37,824 nt of DNA, from NCBI GenBank assembly GCA_947470885.1, contig CANIXE010000001.1:1-37824 (forward strand), given 5' to 3'. The DNA is from Planctomycetota bacterium (GTDB lineage Bacteria; Planctomycetota; UBA11346). Below, piece by piece: positions 7,861 to 15,846 of this stretch. A program made the translations under genes and the position numbers. Positions within the stretch are counted from its first letter, which is position 1. Each line of letters begins with the position of its first letter. The notes beneath the pieces were generated by a model. The model did no database searches. It was not told the origin of the DNA and worked only from the letters and a program-made list of their open reading frames with translations.

Positions 7861-9123
7861 TCAATCCCCGAAACAGGTCCCCACCAGACGAGCTGACTCC
7901 ACCATGGGATGCTTGGGGGGAACGAGCTTCAGCTGGCCGGCGACTTCTTGCAGGGGCACTGGCACGCACTGGTTGCCCTTCACCGCCACCATCACCCCAT
8001 AGCGACCTTCCGCGAGAAGACGGGCGGCGGTGGTGCCCAGCTGGGTGCACAGCAGGCGGTCGGTGGCCGTGGGACTGCCACCCCGCTGGACGTGACCCAG
8101 GGTGGTGACCCGGGCCTCGGTGCCGGTGAGACGCTGGATCGTCCGGGCCAGGCGGCTGGCCTTTGGTTCCTGGACGGTGTGGTAGGTCATCTCCACCGCC
8201 GCCCCGGTACCCCGCTTGATCATCACCGTTTCGGTGGGGGCGAGGATGTCCTCGTCGGCGTCCTCCTTGGTGTGCTTGTCCTCCTTGGAGTGTTTGTCCT
8301 CCTTGCGGGCCTTGTCCTCTTTACGTTCCCGTTCGTGGCGATCCTTGTCCTTGTCCTTCTTGTGCCTTTTCTCGGACTTGCGCCGCTCCTCGGCGGCGAC
8401 TTCCTCCCGGCTCATCGCTCCTTCGGCGACGGCGATGATGGAGAAGCGTTTGCCGTGGCGGCTGCGGTTCAGGAAGTGGCTGGCCACCACCTGGGCGTCG
8501 TAGGGAATCTCGGGGATGAGAATGGCGTCGGCGCCGCCGGCACTCCCGGCCCCCAGGGTCAGCCAGCCAGCGCGATTGCCCATGATCTCCACGACGATCA
8601 CCCGCTGGTGGCTGGTGGCGGTGGTGTGCAGACGGTCGATGGCCTCGGTGGCGATGCTCAGGGCGGTATCGTAGCCGAACGTCAGGTCGGTGTTCAAAAT
8701 GTCGTTGTCGATGGTCTTGGGCAGGGTCAGGACGTTCAGCCCGGCCTCCCGCAGGCGGTTGGCGTTCTTCTGGGTACCGGCGCCACCAAGGCAGACCAGA
8801 CAGTCCAGCTGCATCCGCTTGGCGTTTTCCACGGCCACCGCCGTCATATCGCTGACCTTGCCCCCCATGCTCATCTTGTGGGGCTTGTCCCGGCTGGTGC
8901 CCAGGAAGGTCCCACCCTGGGTCAAGATTCCGCTGACCGCCCGGTCATCGAGGATGATCGTGCGGTTTTCCACGAGGCCCCGGAACCCATCCTGGATCCC
9001 GATGCACTTCATGCCGTATTCCCCCAAGGCCGCCTTGACCACCCCGCGGATCGCTGAATTCAGGCCCGGGCAATCGCCGCCGGCGGTGAGGATGCCGATG
9101 CACTTGGTCTTGCTCTTGGACAT
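7861..9123 (-). CDS. pfkA: 6-phosphofructokinase with a lysine/aspartate-rich repeat insertion
   Basis: A 420-residue member of the PFK-A family. Visible motifs are GGDCPGLN (15-22), GGAGT (113-117), PKTIDND with the catalytic Asp (135-141), MGNRAGW (181-187), PEIPYD (204-209) and HVQRGGSPTATDR (344-356). It phosphorylates fructose 6-phosphate in glycolysis. The Gly in GGAGT (E. coli position 104) is the ATP-type residue, while Lys136 (E. coli position 124) is the PPi-type residue. This Gly/Lys mix is known from a group of PFKs that use ATP. Residues of about 240-298 form a highly charged insertion absent from ordinary PFKs, containing the six-residue repeats KEDKAR/KEDKHS/KEDKHT. GGAG seven bases before the ATG at 9123 fixes the start. 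It is divergent from a LysR regulator. Confidence 0.92.
   Translation of the reverse strand: MSKSKTKCIGILTAGGDCPGLNSAIRGVVKAALGEYGMKCIGIQDGFRGLVENRTIILDDRAVSGILTQGGTFLGTSRDKPHKMSMGGKVSDMTAVAVENAKRMQLDCLVCLGGAGTQKNANRLREAGLNVLTLPKTIDNDILNTDLTFGYDTALSIATEAIDRLHTTATSHQRVIVVEIMGNRAGWLTLGAGSAGGADAILIPEIPYDAQVVASHFLNRSRHGKRFSIIAVAEGAMSREEVAAEERRKSEKRHKKDKDKDRHERERKEDKARKEDKHSKEDKHTKEDADEDILAPTETVMIKRGTGAAVEMTYHTVQEPKASRLARTIQRLTGTEARVTTLGHVQRGGSPTATDRLLCTQLGTTAARLLAEGRYGVMVAVKGNQCVPVPLQEVAGQLKLVPPKHPMVESARLVGTCFGD
8247..8391 (-). repeat. Charged low-complexity insert of PFK with 18-bp tandem repeats
   Basis: This stretch encodes about residues 245-292 of the phosphofructokinase and consists almost entirely of Lys, Glu, Asp, Arg and His. 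Around 8260-8318 the DNA repeats with an 18-bp period, three copies, encoding KEDKHT, KEDKHS and KEDKAR; the adjoining part repeats DK. The reading frame stays open on both sides and the enzyme core resumes normally, so this is an in-frame expansion rather than a frameshift. Confidence 0.8.
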
Positions 9124-9225
9124 GGTTGGCTCCGTGGCCGGCAGGGTAGCGCTCCGTCCGCACCGGGGAAGACGGCCGCCCTGTTTGCTTCCCTCGCCAT
9201 CGCTTGGCGGATAACCACGCCAGCC

Positions 9226-10104
9226 ATGGACATCCCCGAACTCAGCCCCCATGCGCTGTCCAGTCTGCTGGCCATCGCCGAGCACGGTTCGGTGTCCGCC
9301 GCCGCCCGGGCCCGGGGCCTGACCCAGCCCAGCATCAGCCGGCAGATCCAGGAGCTGGAGCGCCAACTGGGCGTCCCCGTGCTGGAACGCACCACCCAGG
9401 GCGCCCGGCTGACCCCCGCCGGCGAGGTCCTGGCGGAGGGCGCCCGGGAATTGTTGCGGGGGCTCCAGGCCCTGCCGGAAAAAGTGCGTTCCCAGCGGGG
9501 CGAACTGTCCGGCCGAGTCCGCCTGGGCACCGTGGATTCCATCGGCATCTACGTGCTGCCGCCCCTGCTGTCGTCCTTCATCCAGGCCCATCCCCGGGTG
9601 GATGTTCAAGTGGTCTGCCAGAGCAGCCCCCAGTTGATGGCAATGCTCCTGGACGACGAACTGGACCTGGCCATTGGCACCACCGAGCATCCCCGGCTGC
9701 ACTGTGAACGGCTGTACCGCAATCCCCTGGTCCTGGCCTATCCCCCGGGTTTGCCGGAATCCCAGGTACCCACCACGATGGCAGACATCGCCCAGCGGCG
9801 AATCGTCACCTTCGCCCCGGGTCTGACCATCCGCACCCTGTTGGACGAGGCCTTCACCAAAGCGGGCCTGGCCTTCCAACCGGTGATGGGCCTGGCGAAT
9901 GTCGAAGTGATCAAGGCGATGGTCCGTTCCGGCCTGGGCCTGGGGATCATCTCCGATGGCTGCATCACCGGCTTCGAGCTGAAATCCCGGCCGATCAGCG
10001 ATCTCACCGTGGCCCGAACCATCCGCCTCATGCACCGCCCGAATCCCCAAGGTCTGGCCATCCTCGCCCTGGCTGATTGGCTGCGCCGGCTGCGCCAGCC
10101 ATGA
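9226..10104 (+). CDS. LysR family transcriptional regulator
   Basis: A 292-residue regulator with the standard LysR layout. The N-terminal winged helix-turn-helix includes GSVSAAARARGLTQPSISRQ, then QELERQLGVPVLERTTQGARLTPAGE (residues 5-65). A linker helix leads to a periplasmic-binding-like effector domain from about residue 98 (GRVRLGTVDSIGIYVLPPLL) to the end. It is divergent from the phosphofructokinase gene across about 100 bp, a typical arrangement for a LysR protein that controls its neighbour, so control of that gene is a reasonable guess. Its TGA overlaps the ATG of the downstream cytochrome gene (ATGA), which suggests co-translation and makes that gene another candidate partner. 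The effector is unknown. Confidence 0.92.
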   Translation: MDIPELSPHALSSLLAIAEHGSVSAAARARGLTQPSISRQIQELERQLGVPVLERTTQGARLTPAGEVLAEGARELLRGLQALPEKVRSQRGELSGRVRLGTVDSIGIYVLPPLLSSFIQAHPRVDVQVVCQSSPQLMAMLLDDELDLAIGTTEHPRLHCERLYRNPLVLAYPPGLPESQVPTTMADIAQRRIVTFAPGLTIRTLLDEAFTKAGLAFQPVMGLANVEVIKAMVRSGLGLGIISDGCITGFELKSRPISDLTVARTIRLMHRPNPQGLAILALADWLRRLRQP

Positions 10105-10931
10105 GCCGCTGGCACATCCTGATGTTTGCGCTCGTCCTGGCGGGTTCGCTGGGCGCGATGGAGCCATCATCGCCGGTCGTCCAGGTCGGCCCGAATCCCT
10201 CGGCGGTGGCCTTCTTCGAAACGAAGATCCGGCCCGTGTTCCAGGAGTATTGCTGGAAATGCCACGGCAATGGCAAGAAACACGGCGGATTGAAGATGGA
10301 CACCCTGGACGGCCTGCTGGCGGGGGGCAACGAAGGCGTGGCCCTGGTCCCCGGGGACAGTTCCACCGGACTATTGATGAAGGCCCTCCGCTACGAAAGC
10401 GGCGACAGCGACCTGGACATGCCCCCCAAAGGCAAGTTGCCCGATGCGGTGATCTCCGATATCGCCCGTTGGATCGATCTGGGCGCTCCCTGGCCCACCG
10501 GCCTGCCCCCAGCACCCTTGGTGCCGCCTCCGCCGCCGCCTCCCTTCCTGGGCCGTCTGCATCCCGCCATCGTCCATCTGCCCATCACCGCCCTCGTGCT
10601 GGCGATCCTGACGGAATTCCTTCGCTGGTGGCGGGGACCGGACTGGCGGAAGGCCAGCGACCTGCTGATCGCTGCCGGTGCCCTGGGGGCCATCGCTGGG
10701 GTGATCAGCGGTAGCTCTCTGGAAGGCGGTCAGGATCCCCGACTGCTGGAACGCCATGAATTGCTGGGCTGGCTGGCCCTGGTGGGGGCTTTGTCCGCCG
10801 GGGTCCTGGCGGTGGCATCACGTTACGCCCCTGGTGCCCGTCGGCCTCTGGCCCTGGTCCTGGTCCTCACCGGAGCGCTGGTGATCCTCGCCGGCCACCT
10901 GGGGGGCGAGATGGTCCACGGACCGCTGTGA
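10101..10931 (+). CDS. Planctomycete-type cytochrome c (PSCyt1) fused to a DUF2231 membrane domain
   Basis: A 276-residue protein. An N-terminal signal or anchor segment (4-20) precedes a heme domain with C51-W-K-C54-H55 and a conserved MPPKG whose Met107 is the likely second heme ligand. Its surroundings (FFETKIRPVFQEYCWKCHG, GGLKMDT) match the PSCyt1 domain common in Planctomycetota and Verrucomicrobiota. A proline stretch (142-148) leads to a four-helix DUF2231 domain with LHPAIVHLPI (153-162) and GHLGGEMVHG (265-274), whose histidines could bind another cofactor. The role is probably electron transfer at the membrane; the partner is unknown. The ATG at 10101 overlaps the LysR stop. An upstream start in the same frame would lie inside the LysR gene and is less likely. 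Confidence 0.85.
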   Translation: MSRWHILMFALVLAGSLGAMEPSSPVVQVGPNPSAVAFFETKIRPVFQEYCWKCHGNGKKHGGLKMDTLDGLLAGGNEGVALVPGDSSTGLLMKALRYESGDSDLDMPPKGKLPDAVISDIARWIDLGAPWPTGLPPAPLVPPPPPPPFLGRLHPAIVHLPITALVLAILTEFLRWWRGPDWRKASDLLIAAGALGAIAGVISGSSLEGGQDPRLLERHELLGWLALVGALSAGVLAVASRYAPGARRPLALVLVLTGALVILAGHLGGEMVHGPL

Positions 10932-10949
10932 CGGTGCCGCTGGCTGAAA

Positions 10950-11672
10950 TCAACGGGAACGGCTGAACGCCGCTTCGTCGACGATGCACACCGCCTGGGG
11001 GTGCATCCAGAGCATCGACGCGGGAAACGCCGTGCTGATGTCCCGATTCATCAACCGGGACACCTGGGTCGCCTTGTGGGCGCCGCTGATCAGGATCACC
11101 ACCCGGCGGGCGGCCATGATGTCAGCCATGCCCAGGGTCATGCCTTTATTACTATCGAAGCGGACACTGTTGGGCTTGAAGATGTCCACTGTTGCCCGGG
11201 CCAAGTCCGCCAGGTGGGCGTTGGGGGTCAGCATGGATCCGGGCTCATTGAAGGCGAGGTGGCCGTTCACCCCCAGGCCGAGGATCATCAGATCCACCGG
11301 CCCTTGGGCGGTCAGGGCCTCCTGCACCCGCTTGCACTCGGCATAGCTATCGGGCACATCGCCATCAAACGCGATCCGCCGGACGGCAGGGATTTCCAAG
11401 GGTCCCAGCAGATTCTCCTGCAGGTAGCTGGCAAATGATCCGGCATCCCGGATGCCCAGACCGTTCCATTCATTGACCTGGACATGGCGCAGATGGTGGT
11501 GGGGCAGGGTCTCCGCCACCACCCGCTGGACAAACAATTCATAGGCCCGCTTGGGCGTGCGCCCCGCGATGCAGGCAAACAGCGGGCTTTGCCGCTGGGT
11601 CAGTTCGGAAACCATGATGTCCGCAGCCAAGCGGCTGAGGGATTCATGTTCTGGCGTGACGATGACCTGCAT
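10950..11672 (-). CDS. nagB: Glucosamine-6-phosphate deaminase-like protein (NagB/SugP isomerase family)
   Basis: A 240-residue NagB-family protein. It is recognised by VNEWNGLG (66-73), LGLGVNGHLAFNEPGS (131-146) with the ring-opening His138 and Glu143, and the C-terminal ISGAHKA. NagB converts glucosamine 6-phosphate to fructose 6-phosphate and ammonia. By eye, Asn67 aligns with the catalytic Asp72 of E. coli NagB and Asn136 with Asp141. The second change is common in other NagB enzymes; the first is not expected in a normal deaminase. The substrate or activity may therefore differ, for example a galactosamine or other aldose-ketose isomerase. The ATG at 11672 has GGAG seven bases upstream and is preferred over the ATG at 11693. 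The downstream neighbour on the other strand is the cytochrome gene. Confidence 0.8.
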   Translation of the reverse strand: MQVIVTPEHESLSRLAADIMVSELTQRQSPLFACIAGRTPKRAYELFVQRVVAETLPHHHLRHVQVNEWNGLGIRDAGSFASYLQENLLGPLEIPAVRRIAFDGDVPDSYAECKRVQEALTAQGPVDLMILGLGVNGHLAFNEPGSMLTPNAHLADLARATVDIFKPNSVRFDSNKGMTLGMADIMAARRVVILISGAHKATQVSRLMNRDISTAFPASMLWMHPQAVCIVDEAAFSRSR

Positions 11673-11717
11673 GGCGGGACTCCGGGGACGCAAATGGGAC
11701 CGGGCGGATCAGGCTGT

Positions 11718-12137
11718 TCAGGCCGTGGCGCCACCCGCCTGGGCCGGAGCCTGGGCCTGGGCCTGGAGCTGCATCCGGCTGGGTTCGAACGGGATCAGGG
11801 GCAGGTTGGCGTGCATCGCCAGATTGTTGAGCTGGACCATGATCTTGCCCGCACCGACCACCAACAGATTGCCGAAGAAGGCATGGTTGGGATCGTTCTT
11901 GGGCTCGAAGGCGGCGCTGGTGGTGAACAGGAAGCGCCAGCCGGCCCGGGCGAACGGCTGTTCCTGGGCGCCCAAGGATAGCTGGAAAGTGACAATCGCC
12001 GTGTGCATCGTGCCATCCGGGCTGGAGGGCAGGAAGTGGAGTTGGCCGGCGGCTTTGATTTCGGCCTGGCCTTCGCGGCTGGTGGGCTGCTGAATCATGA
12101 GGCCATCGAGGAAGTCGCGGCTGATGTCAAACTGCAT
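11718..12137 (-). CDS. Small conserved-looking protein, possibly SecB-like
   Basis: A 139-residue soluble protein without signal peptide or membrane segment. The middle alternates like beta strands (MHTAIVTFQLSLGAQ, GWRFLFTTSAAFEP). The C-terminal part resembles the SecB ending, where a helix is followed by FPxLxLxPhxF; here it reads NNLAMHANLPLIPFEPS. The last 15 residues are a Gln/Ala-rich tail. SecB-type proteins hold unfolded chains for export, or act as chaperones for toxin-antitoxin pairs. No toxin or antitoxin is adjacent, and the similarity is only at the level of pattern, so the identification is tentative. AAGG six bases before the ATG supports the start. It lies upstream of the NagB-like gene on the same strand with a 45-bp gap, so the two may be co-transcribed. 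Confidence 0.7.
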   Translation of the reverse strand: MQFDISRDFLDGLMIQQPTSREGQAEIKAAGQLHFLPSSPDGTMHTAIVTFQLSLGAQEQPFARAGWRFLFTTSAAFEPKNDPNHAFFGNLLVVGAGKIMVQLNNLAMHANLPLIPFEPSRMQLQAQAQAPAQAGGATA

Positions 12138-12250
12138 GGGATGCCTTCGTGACGGAGGGGTGGTTGCGAGGAGGCGATATAAAGGACTCCCGGCGGCGGA
12201 GCAACCCGATTGCCAGATGCCTGTCCGGACGCATCATCCCCACCCCCTCG

Positions 12251-12283
12251 ACGGAACCTCCGACCAGCCTTGTAAGGTTCCGT
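12251..12283 (+). promoter_or_regulatory. Hairpin in the leader of the ABC transporter operon
   Basis: A perfect 9-bp inverted repeat, ACGGAACCT (12251-12259) and AGGTTCCGT (12275-12283), with a 15-nt loop lies 46 bp upstream of the ATPase start codon. No T-run follows, so it is not an obvious terminator. It could be a leader structure or a protein-binding palindrome. The rest of the 190-bp gap holds no clear promoter that I would defend. Confidence 0.4.
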
Positions 12284-12329
12284 CCAGATCTTCGTCCCCA
12301 CGCCGACAAAGTTTACCAGAGGACACCCT

Positions 12330-13082
12330 ATGACGGACCATGCCCAACCGCCGGTCGCCCCCCAGGCGCTGATCCAGGCCGAAGCCCTCAGCAAATATTA
12401 TGGCGACTTCACCGCCATCGAAAACGTCACCTTTTCGGTCCCCGCCAGCTCGGTGACCGCCTTCCTGGGGCCCAACGGCGCCGGCAAGTCGACGACGATG
12501 AAAATCCTCACCGGCTTCCTCGCCCCGTCCTCGGGCACCGCCCGGATCGCCGGCCTGGATATGGACAAGGACCGGATCGAGGCCAGCCGCCTCCTCGGCT
12601 ACCTGCCCGAGAACGGCCCCCTCTACACCGACATGACCCCCGGCGCCTACCTGAGCTACTGCGGTGCGGTGCGGGGGATCTCCGGCGGTGCCCTCCGGGA
12701 TGCCCTCGACCGGGTCGCCCACGACTGCCGGGTGGAAGAAGTCTGGCACAAGCCCATCCGCAAGCTGTCGAAAGGCTTCCGCCAGCGCGTCGGCCTGGCC
12801 CAGGCGATCCTCCACGATCCCAAGGTACTGATCCTGGACGAGCCCACCAGCGGCCTCGACCCGAATCAGATCGCCCTCGTCCGGGACCTCGTGAAGTCCC
12901 TGGCCAAGTCCAAGACCATCCTTCTTTCCACCCACATTCTCCAGGAAGTGGACGCCATGGCCGACCGGGTCGTCCTGATCTGTGACGGCAAGGTCCAGTT
13001 CCAGGGCACGCCGTCCGAACTGTCCGCCGACAAGGGCATCGAAGCCCGTTTCCGTGAGCTGACCAAGGGAGTCGCAGCATGA
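12330..13082 (+). CDS. ABC transporter ATP-binding protein (GldA-like)
   Basis: A 250-residue ATPase subunit with Walker A GPNGAGKST (48-56), Q-loop region GYLPENGPLY, the signature LSKGFRQRVGLAQA, Walker B VLILDEPTSGLD and the switch His in LLSTHILQEVD. The PENGPLY variant and the gene order match GldA-type exporters, which pair with GldF and GldG in Bacteroidota gliding and occur widely without gliding in other phyla. It should power the membrane protein encoded next. AGAGGA seven bases before the ATG gives a good ribosome binding site. The stop overlaps the next start (ATGA), so the two subunits are translationally coupled. The transported molecule is unknown. Confidence 0.93.
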   Translation: MTDHAQPPVAPQALIQAEALSKYYGDFTAIENVTFSVPASSVTAFLGPNGAGKSTTMKILTGFLAPSSGTARIAGLDMDKDRIEASRLLGYLPENGPLYTDMTPGAYLSYCGAVRGISGGALRDALDRVAHDCRVEEVWHKPIRKLSKGFRQRVGLAQAILHDPKVLILDEPTSGLDPNQIALVRDLVKSLAKSKTILLSTHILQEVDAMADRVVLICDGKVQFQGTPSELSADKGIEARFRELTKGVAA

Positions 13083-15829
13083 GCTCGTCGTCTGCAAATT
13101 CCGGCCTGAACCTGACCGCGCTCCTCGCGGTCATGCGTCGCCAGCTATCCAGCCTGCTGGGGAATCCCCTGGGCTACGTCTTCATCCTCGGCTTCGTCCT
13201 GGTGAATGGCGCCACCCTCTTCCTGTTCCAGGGCGATAAGTATTTCGCCCGGAACATCGCCGATCTGGCCCTCCTCCAACCATGGATGCCCTGGTTCCTC
13301 GCGGTCCTTCTACCCGCCCTGGCCATGGGCTCGTGGGCCAGCGAACGGGACAGCGGCACCGAGGAACTCCTCCTCACCCTGCCCATGTCCATCGCCGACG
13401 CGATCCTGGGCAAATTCCTGGCGGTCGCCGCCTACTTCACCATCGCCCTGGTGTGCAGCCTGTCCAACGTGATCGTGGTCGACTGGCTGGGTGATCCCGA
13501 TTACGGCCTGATCGCCGCCAACTACCTGGGCTGGTGGCTCGCCGGTCTGGGCTTCGCCGCCCTCGGTGTCCTCGCCAGCGTCCTGGTGAGCTTGCCCGCG
13601 GTGGCCTTCGTCATCGGCATCATGTTCTCGGGCATCGCCCTGTGGGCCGCCCAGAGCGCCGACTGGTTCGACGCCTTCAACCGCGGTGTCGCCCCCTTGG
13701 GACACATCGGTGCCGCCCTGGCCCTGATGTCTGCCGCCCTGGGTTCCGCCGTATTCATCCTGTCCAGCCGCCGCTGGCGCCCCAGCAGCAAGGGCACCGT
13801 GGTCGCCCAGGTCCTGTCCCTGACCTTCGGCCTGCTGCTGCTGGTCAACGTCGCCCGCCTGGCCAACAAGGGTGGCGTCGACGCCGACATCACCTCGGAA
13901 GGCCTGGCCAGCATCAGCCAGACCAGCCGCACCGTCCTTGCTGACGTGAACGATCCGGTGCAGATCACCGCCTTCATCAGTCAGGACCTGCCCCCGGAAC
14001 TCGCCCTCAAGGCCAAGGAAGTTCAAGACAAGCTGAAAGCCCTGGAACGGGCCCGCCCCGGCCAGATCAAGGTGGTCATCCACCGCCCCGTCGACGCCCT
14101 GGACAAGCTGGGGACGATGGCCGCCAAGGAATACAACCTGAAGCCCCGGAAGAGCGTCATCGAAACCGTGTCCGGCCGTGAATTCGCCGATGTGTTCCTC
14201 GGTGCCGCGGTGCGCAGCGGCGCGCGGATGCAGGTAATCGAGCACTTCGATCCAGGCCTGTCCGTGGAATACGAAATGGTCCGGGCGATCCGTGGCGTCG
14301 CCACCATCAAGAAGAAGGTCCTGGGCATTGCCACCACCGACCTGGACATCAATGGCGGCTTCGACTACCAGTCCGGCCAGATGAACCAGCCCTGGGAAAT
14401 CGTGCGGGAATGGCAGAAGCAGTACGAAGTGCGGGGCGTGAACCTGGACAGCCCGGTCGCCGCCGACATCGACGTGCTCGTCGTGCCCCAGCCCAGCAGC
14501 CTGATCCAGGCCCAGCTGGAAAATCTCCACGCGGCGATCTGGGCCGGCAAGCCGACCATGATCCTGGAAGACCCGATGCCGTACTTCTCCATCGCCACCG
14601 GGCGCAGCGACCTGCTCCCCGGCCAGCCGAAGAAGAGCGCCAACCCCATGGGTGGCCAGCAGGGCCAGGAAGCCGGCCCGCCCAAGGGCGACATCAAATT
14701 ACTGTGGAAGAGCCTGGGCCTGGATTTCGATGAGACCCAAGTGCTCTGGTCCGACTACAATCCCAGCCACCAGTTCCGCAACCTGATCCCCCCGACCTTC
14801 GTGTGGACTAGCCGGGACCAGAAGGGTGTGCAGGACGCCACTGCCACCACCGGCATCAACAGCCTGCTGATCCCCTTCCCCGGCCAGATCCTCCCGGCCA
14901 AGGACAAGCCCGCCTCCCTGGAGGTGAAGACCCTCATCACCCCCACCCCCCAGGTTCCCTGGGGTCGTCACCGCAGCGAAGAGCTGGGTGAAAAGGACTG
15001 GATGGGTCGGTTCAGCATGAAGGAGCCCAAGACCCGGTATTCCGGGGACAAGGCCAATCCGCCGGCCATGGCCGTGGCGGTGACCGGGACGATGCTGGCC
15101 GCCTGGCCGGTGGCCAACCCGGCCTACAAGCCCGAGGCCAAGAAGGACGACGCCGAACCCGAAAAGAAGGCCGGCATCGCCAGCACCAAGCCCATCAACG
15201 TCATCGTCATCGCCGACGTGGACTTTGTGAATAACGAGTTCTTCGCCTTCTACCGCAACACCGGCAACAAGTTTGCCGAGGATGAACTGCGCTTCCTGCT
15301 CAACCTGCGCAACGTCCAGCTGGCCGCCAACAGCATCGACGCCCTGGCCAGCGACAGCGCTTACCTGGATCTGCGCAATCGCCGGGCCGAACGCCGGCCC
15401 CTGAAGAAGATGGAAGACCAGATGCTCCTCACCCAGGAGAAGTTGCGGTCCAGCCTGAGCGCCGCCGACATGGACGCCGAAATGGCCGTGACCAAGGCCA
15501 ACGAGTCGTTCCAGGGCGAGCTGCGCAAGATCGATGACAACAAGGATCTGGACGAGAACGCCAAGGCCCATGAAAAGGCCATGGCCCAAGTACGGGAACA
15601 GCGCAAGCTCGACCTCGCCCAGGTCCAGATCAACGAAGTCAAGGAAGCCAAGATCCGCGACGCCAAAGCCGAACAGCGGCTGGCCCTCAAGGGTGATCGG
15701 GACCAGGTGAAGCTCCTGGCCATCACCATCCCGGCCATCGTCCTTGCCCTACTCGTCCTCGTCGTGTGGACCAACCGCCTGCGGGCGGAACGGGCCCACA
15801 TCCCCACCTCGCGCAAGCGCGCCGCCTGA
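13079..15829 (+). CDS. GldF-GldG fusion: ABC permease with extracytoplasmic auxiliary domain
   Basis: A 916-residue protein joining two usually separate subunits. Residues 1-240 are an ABC-2 type permease with six predicted helices, including the conserved ERDSGTEELLLTLPMS. Residues of about 242-262 form another helix (LSLTFGLLLLVNVARL), after which the GldG/ABC-auxiliary domain begins (SISQTSRTVLADVNDPVQITAFISQDLP). It continues as a long extracytoplasmic part with VIVIADVDFVNNEFF near 707-721. Residues of about 773-877 are a charged coiled coil, and a last helix at 879-897 is followed by a basic tail. GldF and GldG are separate in Flavobacterium; fused forms occur elsewhere. It forms the membrane channel for the preceding ATPase, whose gene it overlaps by four bases. 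Confidence 0.88.
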   Translation: MSSSSANSGLNLTALLAVMRRQLSSLLGNPLGYVFILGFVLVNGATLFLFQGDKYFARNIADLALLQPWMPWFLAVLLPALAMGSWASERDSGTEELLLTLPMSIADAILGKFLAVAAYFTIALVCSLSNVIVVDWLGDPDYGLIAANYLGWWLAGLGFAALGVLASVLVSLPAVAFVIGIMFSGIALWAAQSADWFDAFNRGVAPLGHIGAALALMSAALGSAVFILSSRRWRPSSKGTVVAQVLSLTFGLLLLVNVARLANKGGVDADITSEGLASISQTSRTVLADVNDPVQITAFISQDLPPELALKAKEVQDKLKALERARPGQIKVVIHRPVDALDKLGTMAAKEYNLKPRKSVIETVSGREFADVFLGAAVRSGARMQVIEHFDPGLSVEYEMVRAIRGVATIKKKVLGIATTDLDINGGFDYQSGQMNQPWEIVREWQKQYEVRGVNLDSPVAADIDVLVVPQPSSLIQAQLENLHAAIWAGKPTMILEDPMPYFSIATGRSDLLPGQPKKSANPMGGQQGQEAGPPKGDIKLLWKSLGLDFDETQVLWSDYNPSHQFRNLIPPTFVWTSRDQKGVQDATATTGINSLLIPFPGQILPAKDKPASLEVKTLITPTPQVPWGRHRSEELGEKDWMGRFSMKEPKTRYSGDKANPPAMAVAVTGTMLAAWPVANPAYKPEAKKDDAEPEKKAGIASTKPINVIVIADVDFVNNEFFAFYRNTGNKFAEDELRFLLNLRNVQLAANSIDALASDSAYLDLRNRRAERRPLKKMEDQMLLTQEKLRSSLSAADMDAEMAVTKANESFQGELRKIDDNKDLDENAKAHEKAMAQVREQRKLDLAQVQINEVKEAKIRDAKAEQRLALKGDRDQVKLLAITIPAIVLALLVLVVWTNRLRAERAHIPTSRKRAA

Positions 15830-15846
15830 ACCGGAGGACCCCAACC

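Noticed and set aside
8260..8318. The 18-bp tandem repeat considered as a CRISPR-like array
   Set aside because: There are no spacers, it is in frame within PFK, and it encodes a hexapeptide repeat.
9124..10515. A long in-frame extension upstream of the phosphofructokinase start
   Set aside because: It lies opposite the LysR gene and part of the cytochrome gene. The Met at 9123 has a good ribosome binding site and begins the PFK fold.
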